In this document: positions 10,475 to 22,089 of the stretch, in pieces | Position numbering within the stretch: position 1 is the stretch's first letter | How the letters are laid out: every line of letters starts with the position of its first letter | Source: Allodiplogaster sudhausi | Lineage: Eukaryota; Nematoda; Chromadorea; Rhabditida; Diplogasteridae | Length of the DNA stretch: 64,000 bases | Assembly (NCBI GenBank): GCA_945643635.1 | Contig: CALZFC010000252.1 | Span: 4,009,001-4,073,000 of the forward strand | Direction: 5' to 3' | Notes under the pieces: generated by a model | Told to the model about the DNA's origin: nothing | The model's input: the letters and a program-made list of their open reading frames with translations, nothing else | Database searches by the model: none | Program-made: the position numbers and the translations under genes

Positions 10475-13202
10475 TTAGCATCGTCGCGGCACTGCAAAGT
10501 CGACCCTCACGGGCACGCCATCGATAGTCGCGTTGCGCATCTTGCTCCGTGCCTGCAAGGCATTCCCTTTCTCTTTTTCTCTATTTCTCTCGTATCCACT
10601 TCTCTCTTTATCTCTTTCTTCCTTTCTCTCCTTCTCACTTTCTGTCTTTCTCTCTCTCTCTCTCTCGCTCCTTTCTCTTTCTCTCTTTGTCTTCAACCTT
10701 GCTCGCCTGCTGCACAGTATCGTAGTAGATGAATGCGAATCCACGCGACTCGCCCGTTTGCTTGTTTCGAACCAGAGAGATCTGAAGAGAGAATAAGATG
10801 AACGAAACTTCAAGAAGGCCCCTTAATTATCGTTTAATATTATCATGAAAAAAAGATGGCAAGAATGCACGGGAACCTCATTGATCCGTCCCCACTCTCG
10901 GAAGATGTCTCCGATGTGTCGCTCGTCCACCCAAACCGGCATTCCGAACACGCCGATGCATTCGTTCGGGGGCGGCGCCTCGCGACCATCCGCTTAAAAA
11001 TCGAATTCTTCTACTTTGTTATGTTCAATAACTACATACGCTTCAAAACATGTTCTTTCTACAAAATTCATAGATTAGTTGTATATGCTTCTATCTCATG
11101 GCTCAGAATAACAACAACAACAAAAATAAAGACTGACAAAAATGCTGCGAAGGCGCTCGGCGTGTCGCTCCACTGCGATACGCTGCATAGGGAAGAGCCG
11201 AGCAGGCAAGGCCAAGCACTGGCGGAGGTGGCGGGTACTCAATATGGAGATACTATCAAGGATAGGCCGACTACTCCATAAATCGAATAAAAGAAGGGGG
11301 AAATTTAAAAGAAAGATTCTAAATCAGAAGTTACCGCTACACGGCATCTCGAGCTTCTATGAACGAGTGCAGACGCGGGCGGAGGAGAGTAGGTCGATGA
11401 GCGGCTGCGGCTGCGACTCTCTTTCGCGCGACGCGATGCGGTCGCATCGCGGTCTCGGCTTCTGGATCGTGATGCGTCGCGGTTCGCGTTGCGGCGGCGA
11501 TGGTGCTGATCATGGTGAGGCGAGCATGGGTGTCTGAAGAGAGGATCTGTTAAATGAGTTGCCGGTAGCTTACAGAAAAAAAAACATCTAGAGCAGACAA
11601 GCACAACCTACGGTGATATTATTAGGAGACCTCTACTTCGAATATTTTGTGTATTTTGAAAGTAAATTATTTTGAAAATAAGAACGAGACATTCTCTACA
11701 AGCGGCCGAGTACATGGATGAATCAGGTGCATTGTGGAAAGCCATAAGTGTAACTTAGAGAATATTAAAAACGATTGAATGAAGCATGCACACGGTTAGG
11801 AAAGTGGTCCATGCGAAGGATGAGAAGAGAGTAAAGCAGGCACACTAATGGTAAGGTTTACCCAAAGGTGACGTTAACGGAGCGAGTGTGGAAGTGACGC
11901 CGACGGGGAGAGGGAGAGCGGCATCGGCCATCGCTGCTGCTGCTTCAACCAAACACCACGATAGAGAGGGATAACAGAAATTACAGGGGTTCAATCTACT
12001 CCACCACAACCACCCACAAGGTATCTACATATGCAATCTTGATCTGTATACCTGCCCGAATGCAAATTAGTGACGAACTCTTGTAAAGGTATGCATGTTC
12101 ATGACATATTTCATCATGATTGATTGTTCTGTATTGTTCTGTTCAATATTGATTAGCTGAAAGAAGAAAGCGAGAGTTTGTATGCTGAAGCCGCAACAGG
12201 AAAGGAGAAGAAGAGGCAAAGGAGTTGGAATGGAAAGGCCAGGACTCATCGCCATTTGTCATTTCCACTTCCATTCATTGAAATTGTCTGCGCCTTCTCC
12301 TCGCTTCGCTTTGTCCAAAACAATAGAATGACTGTCCAAATACATCGATTTCTCTCCAACATTGTCTTCTTGAAGACAGGGAGTCTTTAACAGAAGCAGC
12401 TATTCTTCATCTCTATGTAAAAGTAAATCAAATGATACACTTGAATTGATCTGAAGAATGGAATCTATGATTTTTCAACAATAATAAGCTCATATTTTTG
12501 TCGTTTGTCAAGAACGATATAATGAAGAAAAAAAATGATTTGGCAACCTGGAAGAAGGACTCCGAGTTCGCTTGCGAGGAGAAGCGCTGCTCGAGCTGAA
12601 AATTGGTTTTTTTAAACAGTCGGTAGGAATGGTGAGAAAAGATAAGAAAAAGACTGTACCTTCCGCTTCGCCGTCGCTTGCGGTCCCTGCGAGAGCGACG
12701 ACGGCGACTGCCGCTTCGAGACCGAGAGCGGTGGCTCGCCTTCTCGCGATCATGGGATCGCGAACGGGAACGAGTCTAAAGATAATGATTTCATTTAGCT
12801 ATCTCTGCGACCGTGAACTAGCCTTAGGCGAGAGTGGCGACTTTGCAGGCGACCTCTTCCTCTCGACTTCCCTCGGGCGGCTTCTCCTCCTGCTCAGCCC
12901 GGAAGAGTCGGAACTGGGTGAGCTGCTCTCCGAACTGCTGCAGCTGCTTGATGACTCACGATTCTTGTAGGCATTCGGCGTCGCGGCCTCAAGAAATATA
13001 CATAGATATCTAAACATACTTTCTAAAAATTATTAAATTTTATTAATGATTTTATTTTCTAAAATGTTAAACCATTAGTTGTTAATTCACTGCAATATTC
13101 TGACACCGATAAATGAAAGTTACGATATCCCAAGCCCTTGAACTGCGTTCCGGAACCTTTCCGAACCTTGACTCGAATGCTCAGCTTAGAGGACGTGGCC
13201 AT
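10475..13202 (-). CDS. TRA2-like SR splicing factor
   Basis: Nine exons on the minus strand, in transcript order: 13202-13167, 12987-12823, 12775-12660, 11942-11862, 11533-11335, 11252-11138, 10992-10877, 10781-10698, 10552-10475; about 329 residues. Residues 13-200 are Arg/Ser-rich (for example SRSRSHDREKASHRSRSRS and SRSRSRDRDATASRR). A Pro-rich linker follows, then one RRM at about 247-325 with RNP2 CIGVFGM and RNP1 ESRGFAFIYY. The GVFG form of RNP2 and the order RS domain, linker, RRM match transformer-2 / C. elegans RSP-8, nuclear regulators of exon inclusion. The protein stops right after the RRM (VDFAVPRRC), so the C-terminal RS domain usual in TRA2 is missing. Intron 2 needs a GC donor (AAG|GCTAGT) to keep phase and would be only 47 bases. 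The 81-base exon at 11862-11942 is flanked by equal phases and could be skipped. The start exon is the least certain part. Confidence 0.8.
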
Positions 13203-13924
13203 GATATAAACTAGCAGGCAAGGCGCGGCGTGCAATGTCTCGGCTACTCCTCGAGTGGAAGGAAGGGCTCAAGGCAAATGAGCGTCGCCGGCGGGCCTAC
13301 CGTTTATTATGGGCGAAAGAAGTAGGTGGGTATGATTAGGGAGAGGAATCAGAGAGACAGAAAAGAGAGAACGAGAGTGAAAAATGAAGTTATCTGAAGA
13401 GAAAGAGTGTTCAGCTGATTCTAACGGGAATCATATAAGAAATTGATGGAAGGTATGCGTGGTTAGATGGTTTGGAGAAAGAAGGAAAGGGGAAAGAAGG
13501 AAATGAGCGCTGGTAGAGAAAAGCGCTGGTGGGAAGAAAAAAGGCGAGAGAGAAGAAAAACAAAGAGACAACGCAGAAAAGATGTCTGAAGGTAGACCCA
13601 TATTAGTCATGTTGCATGAACAGAAATATTCAGGCAACATGGCCAACTACAAAGTAGGCAAGCGAAAACGAAATTTAAAAGAAGCACAGTAACCAATCAA
13701 AACAGTGTAACACAACGTCAGAGACGATTAGGGACTTCAATGGTGCCAAAAAAAGAAGAAGGCGAGCAGAAATGAAAGGGACGAAAACACAACTTCAAAG
13801 ACCGCCTTGATTCACGGCACTTGACAACGGGAGATCGGGTGAAGAACACGAAATGAAAAAAAAATTTTGGGCATACCCAAAACTAACTAACCTGACAATA
13901 AAAATAGATAAATTTACTTTTCAT
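13203..13924. other. Intergenic, no gene seen
   Basis: Purine-rich spacer on the plus strand (GAGA and GAAGA motifs) upstream of the TRA2-like gene on the minus strand. No exon pair with matching phase is visible. Confidence 0.55.
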
Positions 13925-14450
13925 TCAACCGACCTCGGCTTCTGATCCCATCGTCACTATTGGCAGCCGAGAAGGCAAGAGAGGAATTTCCGATGTGCGA
14001 GAAGGATCCTCTGGGACGACTGAAGACGGATTCTCGGGCAGAGCTTCACTTTCCAGCAGACGAATGATCTCGTGGCGATACTGTAGAAGCAGGGAACGGA
14101 CGTCAACTGAATATGGTTTTAATATTATAAGGAATATTATCTGCTAGAGATACAGTAATGACATTAGAAAATATTGTAAAACCTAATGGATGAATTGTGG
14201 CAGACGATGCCGTAGTTTCCTGCGACCGTTGCTTCTTGATTGCTGGATCCGACTCGGCCGTTGTGGGAAGCGTCTCCGGGCATAATTTGGGTCTCTCGTC
14301 TCTCACATCTCTCTTTATCTTTACTCTCTCCAATCTGCACTCTTTCTCCTCTCTCATCCTCAGCAGATGTCACCACTCCGTGGCGGATCCCTCCTGGCAA
14401 CCGCAGCCAGCAAAGAGTTTCTGCTGTCTTTCTTATTGGCACTTTGCCAA
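13925..14450 (-). CDS. Hypothetical protein, C-terminal exons
   Basis: Three phase-consistent minus-strand exons: 14450-14374, 14294-14183 and 14106-13925. The last two are well supported by protein-like composition and the join LATIHPL to VDVRSLLLQYRHEIIRLLES; the protein ends IVTMGSEAEVG. The final exon has an amphipathic helix (LLLQYRHEIIRLLESEAL) and a Pro/Ser-rich tail. The exon at 14374-14450 is less sure because a second frame there is also open. No start codon or upstream exons could be placed, so this is partial. The family is not recognised; no domain is claimed. Confidence 0.45.
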
Positions 14451-17400
14451 CTCAGCCCGGGAAAGCGCAATGCGAAAGAACTGAAAGTAGAGACTGAAAC
14501 TTGATGTAAACCTCCACAATCTGATACGGAATAGCACACGTAGGGACGAAATTGATAGAGGTTGGTCTCGTCATTCAAAACTATAAAGTTGCACGGAAAA
14601 CGAAGGGGACAATGATTGAGCAACTAAAGAAAAAAAGAAACGACAGCTAAGGACATTTTCAGTGCGCAAAACAATATACAAACCGGGCGGCAATAGAAGG
14701 CAAAGTGAAATAGAGAAAAAGAGATATAGAGTGGGAGGAAGCAGGTGAACTATGTATTTTAATGTTCCGCCTTCCCATGTAAAATAAGACACGAAACAGC
14801 GACTGAATGCATTTGTGTGTACGGAGCGCGCATATATTTTCTTGACTTGCGCAAGAGATTTCTGGTCACTCCCATTACATTCCAACAGAAAACAGCTCTC
14901 CCTGCATCGGCCTTCTTTCTGGTCTTTGTCGCTTTTTCTTCATTGCACATAATTTATGTCGCATGGGGATTTCCTGATTAAAGCACAGAAGATTACCGTT
15001 TTCTGTTCGGGGGCGCGTAATTTGATGGCCGGCCTTGACCGGAGTGGCTTCTAAGCTAATCACCACAGAGACATCATCATTGGATCTCAGCGTTTTATAC
15101 AAGCTAGACGTTTTATACATTATTCATTCCAAAAAATACAAAGTTGTAGAAGCATTATATACAATGAGGCAGTATTCTATTGAATGGAGGGAGCCTTTAT
15201 GAGAAAAGAGTAGCCGAGCTACCAAATTATAAACTTCAGCCTACTCTCAGAACGTTCTTAGACCTGGCGGAGTACAACTTACACACCAGACGCCGCTAAA
15301 TGAAAAAGGCGTTTTTGGCCTTGAAGCCAGCACTTACTGCAAGACAAGAGAATGGTGCCACGGGAAAATAAGAGATGAGGAAGAAGGTTGTCGAGATTTA
15401 GGAGGCTGATAGAGCCGGCAGTCAAACTCTTACTCAAGTACGCAGATTAGGCTTGGCTTACATTGATTGTTGGACAGGCAAGGAGAATTTGAAGAAGATT
15501 TAACGAGAGAAAGGGAGTCATTTAAGATAGCGAAGAGATGTGTGGAGAAAGTGAGACAATGCGGAAGAAAAAAAGAGGAGTGAGAAGGCGATAAAAGAGA
15601 GTGATAGATTTGGTGATCTTAGAACAAAATGGAACCAAATGACATTTCGTACACTAATGCGCAGACAATTCCTTCTATTTTTTGTATTATTTTATCGTTG
15701 TCATCTAAATCAAATAAGGAGAAGATAGGGCGAGGGACAACTAGAAAAAGAAAGGATGCGTGATCTCCTGAGGAGTACCAAGAGCAGTCTGTGAGTATTT
15801 TCCCCTCTAATTGTCAGTGCAAATACACTCGAGTGAATGGAAGAAGTAGGTGAGGAGGGAACGGAGGGAAGCAATGAGGAGGAGATCCAGAGACAGGAGG
15901 AGGATCACACGCTCTCTCCGGCTCATTCCTCTCACTCCATGCACTCTCTGTCCACCCCCACTGGCTCGAAGAAGGATGTGTAGCAAGCGAAAAACGAGGA
16001 GAGGAAAGGCAGAGAGAGCACAGGGAGAGAGAGAGAGAGGGAGAGGAAGAGAGGAGAGGGTAGAGAAACAAAGGGAGGAAACAAGGTTGTTACGAAACAA
16101 ATGGACTGACGCAAAAACAAGCGATGCAATTGTGTAAGCAGCAGAGAATAACATGAGATCAGCGAAGGAAGGACCGAAGATAAATGGGTTTGTACAAAAG
16201 ACACTTTGTCTGCTGCCGTTGGTACGTGAGACACGGCCAAATCAACGCTGACCAAGCTAGAGATTCAATATGTTCAAAACAAAGCAGTAAATTCATAAAT
16301 TGAAGAGATGCACTCTGTAAAATGGCCTGATCGTGTTTCTGCGTCTTTTGGAGAACCACAAAAGTAGGAGATAGAGAGAGAAGGAGAGATAAGAGAGGGT
16401 GAGAGAGACATAAAGAAGGAAGAGAGGGTGAGAGAGAAAGAGATAAAGTGATTGACTACATGAAGATTGAGAAGAATGGGCGAGCATTCCACTATTACCA
16501 GCCAGTCGATAGGTTCGGGCAAATTGAAAGATGGCAATGTCTCTTTATTGGTTCAAGATGCGCGTCCGTCCATCTAACCTTGCCATCACGTTCATTGTGT
16601 TCGAGATCGCCGTTCTGTCTCATTTCATCCCCCCTCTCATTCCATGCTTGCGAGGGTATAAAACGATCTCGCTTTCAACTGCCGAAGTTAATGTGAAGAA
16701 CTTTGGTGTGTAACGGTTCAAGATGGGCCAAAAACGCTTTGAAATGACCTAGACCACATTACAGATTTTTTTCATGATTGCATGATTGCATTTCACTGGT
16801 CGATGCAGATTCGTTGAAAAGGTCTCTAATTATTTAGCGTGTAGTGATTTTGAGTGAGAAAAAATAGACTATCCTGCTGGTAAACACTTTTTCATGACCA
16901 AGTGCTAGTGCTCAAGAAAGAGACTGTAGCAAAGAGAATGAAAATATAGAAAAGTTCCTTCTTCCACCCGGGTGCCCTCCACTCGGACACGTTTCACTCT
17001 CTCCGTTACAAGGCCATAGAATTTTATCATTTCGAGCAATGAATTATTTCTCTGCAACTTCATTCATTTACTTCTCGAATTCCTCCTCTTTCACTACAAT
17101 GGAAAGGGCGCTGTCATAAAGTGTTTCGCAGTAGTGGCCATCACAAACAATTTTTCTTTTCTGCTGTGACCACTTCGAGTGGTCAAGGTGTTCAGCCACT
17201 TTCCTCGACAAGGATAAACGGATAAATGGATAAAGAGCGAACGGGAAGGCGTAACGGAAGTGGAGTTCCATTTTTTTAGTCAAAATTATTTTCCTTCTGA
17301 TAGTTCGTAGGGTCATTAGAGGTCACAGTCTGGGAATCAATTGTTTACGTTTGTCGCAATAACATAAGTCATAGCGAATTTTGGCAAATTGCAGGGTCGG

Positions 17401-19542
17401 GTTAATGAGACCGTTGAAACGTTCAAATGTGTGAAACAGATTTAACCAAAGAGGCGAGAGAGAGGGAAAGACACAGAGAAAAAGAGCCATAGCATTTCTG
17501 ACGTATGAGAAGAAGCTGTCAAAAATTAATGTGCCGAGATCATGGCATTTGTTATGAAGCATGAAGAAGACTTGAAGAAACAGCTGTGGATCGGAAGAAT
17601 GAAAAAGAACAATTTAGAGATTGAGGAAGGGGTTGGGAGGATGAGAGAGGGAGGGAGAAGAGCGATGAGAGAGAGAGGTAAAATGAGAGGAGATGGGCAG
17701 AGGTGAGAAAATACAGCAGTCACAAAATGGACGGCACAAAATAAAGCTTGTGCAGAAAAGATTGAAGAGAAGACAGAAGGACCCTAACGCCTTACACCAA
17801 ACCACCGTCGGAGAGATTGGCGTGAGGAGGGGGCTGTTTCAATGGGGGAAAGGAAGACCGAGGAGGGATCTAGAGAGAAAGAAAATCGTGCAAGAGATGA
17901 GAGAGCGAAGAGCGACGAAAGTATGAATGAGAGAACAGAGAGTGCACTAGGGAGAGAGAGAGAGAGAGAGAGAGAGAAAAGTGAACGCAGGGGACGCTGC
18001 ATTGCAAGAAAGAGAACCAAGAGTCTTCACCGTTTGAGGGGGCCAGCATTGACACGGCATAGTCAGCGGCTTATCTTCTTAATTTTTGCTTCTTGAACTT
18101 GACGAGGAAGGGTCACTCTTTTTTACATGTTAAAGGAAACGAAGACATCAAGGCCGCTAGGGCCATGAGGAAACGGCCCCGAAACAAATTGCATGGAGTT
18201 GCAAAGCCGCAAGTGTTCTAATGCATCATAGTCCTTTAGAGCTCAGGGGATGTCTTGTGAAATCTGTTCACTCAAATACTCTTGGAATGCGTGAAATAGT
18301 TGACAACTCCACTTCCTACCAGCTCACATTCCTTGTGTCTCTTCTCTGTGCAACTTCAGCTTCTATTCCGTTGGTCTCCAATCCCTCTCAGAGTGCCATG
18401 AAATCGTGACTTTTTCCCGTGTCCCCCTCTCATCTCTTCATTTACTTCTCCTCCTCTCATCCCTGAAGAGAGCTCGACGCTCGCCGTTCTTCTTGTGCAA
18501 TCAGAAAGCAGCGTTTAACCTTTTTCTGCGAGATTCCGTTCAAGGTACTTCAAGTTGGTACTTTAGGGAGATTGTTGTTTGAGCTTAAAATAAGATCTGA
18601 CATTGATCCCCGATTTTGGGAGCTAGTGAAAAACGATAATTCTTTTTTTCGAGCGGCTACATCGTACCCAACCGGGAACTCTGCGGACATGTCTATTCCA
18701 ATAATATCTATCACACATTGTTCACAAATACATTTGTTCATATCTGTACCGACTTGAGTGCAATTTGTCCGATCGTGCGAATTCATGAAGAAACTCTGGA
18801 GATACTTCTATTCTTTTGGATGCTTTATATTCCATGCTCAAATATAGAGAAATGCGCACAAAGACCAAGGCGCTCACTGAAAAAGGCAGATGGATAAAGA
18901 CAACGAGGCAAAGGAAAAAGAGACGATTTGAAGGGATGCTCTCCATGATTCTTTCTAAGAATACTGGAACAAAGTGCTTATGAAGTTTCATTCAAATAAC
19001 ACTCGATAAACATATCTTCTTTGAAGCAGGTGCGTCTATACTTGAAATGTACATACATATATAAATTCATTTACTACATATACGAGGATTTTAAAGTCGA
19101 CAATATTGTCTTATGAATTTTTTTCTGCATCTGACTTACTTATGACGGTGACTTTCACTTATGAAAACCAAAAAGGATATAGTGAAAGTATTCTGTTTCT
19201 GTATCATATCGAATGTTTATTTTTTGGCTTTTAGATGAATTGACGACTAATGAGAGGTTGACACAATGAAGTTATCTCAAGGAAGTTGCAGCTAACCAGT
19301 TAATCGCGTGATTATCTTATTCTTTAGTGTAAAAAGGGGCGATAAACGTTGTCTGAATACTCTGGACTGCAAATTTTTCTTCTCATATTGCGCTGAGAAG
19401 TTTTGGAATTGCCATCAGAATACTCGTGAGAGTTTTATAAAATCCCGTTTTTTTTCTGCAGTCTGCTCGAGTTTGTTCTGCTTTGCAAAAAGAATTGCAT
19501 TCATTGCTTCGTAGTGCAGCCTCGGCTGTCAGCCGTGCAGAA
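14451..19542. other. Long intergenic region, microsatellite-rich
   Basis: About 5 kb with no supported gene. Short purine or pyrimidine tracts occur near 16025-16060, 16370-16440 and 17955-17985, and open frames there are low-complexity. A minus-strand frame at 14875-15120 is open but isolated and unrecognised. The last few hundred bases are probably upstream sequence of the receptor gene at 19543. Confidence 0.5.
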
Positions 19543-21729
19543 ATGAGCGAATTGGAGATTCAAGAGTGCCTGCGGGATGGCTCTCCGTTCCCGACCACTG
19601 GCAACAGGTGCTGCTGATTCAATCACCTTTTATAAACTATATTTTATAGTTACATAAATGTATGGCAGCATGCCAATTGCGCAGCGGTCAAGTGAACAAT
19701 TGAGTTGAGGACAAATGCGTAGCAGCGAGTGATAACTGCGCCCAATTTTTATCATTGAAACTAATCAATATAGAGTTTGGCTATTCAGAGAACTGGCAAT
19801 TCATTAGTGCATTTATTTTACATCTTGTGCATGTTTCTTTTTCCTGAATTCTTCATTTGGTCAGGCATTCTCTTGAATTTTACTTTTCATTATGCTTATT
19901 AACTCACCATTCATATTGACAACGTTCAATAATAAATAAACAAAATGAGAAATAGGCATATCCACAAATTTTAAACAGCATAATTACTTCCGTTTTAAAG
20001 TGTAATCTTCTATTCTAAAGACTCGCGGTCGGCATCTCCACTCTTCTGATGACTCTCTTTGGCCTTCATCTAAATGTTGTTATCTTTCGCATCATTTTGG
20101 TAGGCAAAGACTTCATGGATCGCTCGTTCAAAAGACAGCTGAACAGCCTCATTTTTGCCTGCATTGGTTTGTATTTTATTCATATTTTTTAAGATCTGAG
20201 CTCGAAGAGTTTAGGTTTTAACCTTGTCAACTTATTCGCTCTTCTACCTGTAATCTTCTTCGACATTAAATATTCTCATGTTGCGTTAATATTTGCCGGG
20301 ACGCCAAATACATTCTTCTACTTGGTGGGTGAGCTTAAATCGGAAGAATTCGCGAAATTGAAATAAACTCGTTAACCATGATCAAAAGACCAATTTAATC
20401 ATCGCGCGTGCAAGTTTGCAGGCAATCTCTTATGTCACAGTTGCCATTGCATTTGATCGCTTTGCAATGTTCATTCTGCCTCAGGTCTGTTTGATCTCGT
20501 ATATTTTCATTCAAATTCACACGGCATTTATTCATGCGATGTCTGAATATAAAGAGTAAAAATATATACACATGTACATGCATGTGTATGTATGTATGTA
20601 CTTGCATATGTACATATGTACGTACCGAAAGTTGCAGTCGTATCGTTCAATGTCGAGCAGTATCCACTGGATTCTAGTCCTCTGGCCATACGTTCTCTGT
20701 GCCTTGAATCTCGTATACACCACGGCCGTCGGATGCTTCAAGCGAATTGACCCTTATCATCTCAGATACACTTACAGCTGCGGGTCTATCTCTCTTCTAA
20801 TCCAATTATATTTCGATGAATATTTTGCAAACTTCACTTTACCAAGCTTCTTATTCGACTTTAATTTTGTCATTATTGCCGCAATTTTATTACCGCTTCT
20901 TATTCTTTGCCCGAATCTAGGGAATGTGGCCCGTACATCGAATTTCTAAACTACTCGACCTTCCTGCTTCCTGGCTCAATTCTGGCAGCCTACTCCGTCA
21001 TCTTTGTTGTCATTTACCAAAAGAAACGATCAGCAACATCGGGAAGAGGGAGCATTCGAAAAGGAGAAATTATGCTGGTAGGGTATTCTTGTAAATCCGT
21101 ACACAGAGTATGTATATCATATTCGTTCTTTAAGATTGTTCAAGTAGTTGTTATTGCGACTGGAGAATTCCTCTCAACATGGCTCTTCTTCTTCACTCCA
21201 TCCATCACACAGGCATGCTGCTCGTTACAGTAATTAACTACGCAGTACAACATTTTACCAAATTTATTGACATCTTCTAACCTCAACCATGTGTTTTCAA
21301 TGGGCCGTACAGCATGACAACATTTCTTATACTCGTGTCAGCAGCTCTTACATCACATCAACATTGTTTTTATCCCTCTTCAGGACCCACAATTACAAAC
21401 GATCCTCAGCATTGCGGGGTCTACTTTGGACACTGCAGTTAACCCCATCATCATGCTCGTCACTCAAGCAAGGGTATCAACATAAGCTAATTGATAATCT
21501 CATTTGTAGACACTTGACAAGTCACAAGGATGTTAGATGTTAATGGTAAGATTCTAGACAAACCAAAGATCCCAACGATTGTTGATAGATCCGCAAGCCC
21601 TTCTTCGCCTGGGGAAGAAGGCTCTGGCTTTTCTCGGCTGATCTCCGCTCGGCAATCGAGAATAAAGGAAGGACAGGGGAATCCAGATCAGTCCACGTCA
21701 CAGCTGCAACTCCCGTCGCTGTCATTTAG
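19543..21729 (+). CDS. 7TM receptor, tandem copy 1
   Basis: Nine exons, all in phase: 19543-19607, 20021-20166, 20215-20324, 20422-20484, 20638-20783, 20921-21077, 21135-21212, 21384-21473, 21589-21729; 331 residues. Seven hydrophobic segments are clear, beginning with GISTLLMTLFGLHLNVVIF (TM1) and ending near LDTAVNPIIML (TM7). TM3 is followed by AFDRFAMF, so DRF replaces the usual DRY of rhodopsin-class receptors, and TM7 has NPIIM instead of NPxxY. The third intracellular loop is basic (YQKKRSATSGRGSIRK). It is best described as a nematode serpentine receptor, probably chemosensory; ligand unknown. Exon 7 ends ACACAG with a GC donor (21213). It has the same exon structure as the gene at 25405, from which it differs by scattered substitutions. 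The short N-terminus MSELEIQECLRDGSP shows no signal peptide. Confidence 0.88.
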
Positions 21730-22089
21730 TTCATTTGGCCAACAAGTATGAAGGATAGTAAATAGGAGAATACTAGCTAGTATTACTGAAATTTTTAGTT
21801 TGTTTCATCCCTTTAAGTTTTAAACTTGTTTCTAGAGTGCTGCTATAAAATATGAACAAAATTTCTGAATATTTCTTTCACTAACTGCTATAGGATTCAT
21901 TGCTTGAATGTTCTCGTGGACATTGAGGACGCAAAAATATAACTGTGGTCTTTATGAAGTACATTACAAATTTGCGATGTTTAAAAACCTTGAATGCTAT
22001 TTTACTTCAACTGCCGCATTTTACTCGCATTTTACTTACATTTTACACCTCATTCTTTGGAGTGGTTATCCTGAGATGGTTCTCTTGTT
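21730..22089. other. Convergent 3' spacer
   Basis: Separates the first receptor gene from the end of the kinase gene on the other strand. AT-rich with no exon visible. Confidence 0.55.

Noticed and set aside
14875..15120. Minus-strand 81-residue frame
   Set aside because: Open and not low-complexity, but unlinked to any exon and without a recognisable domain.
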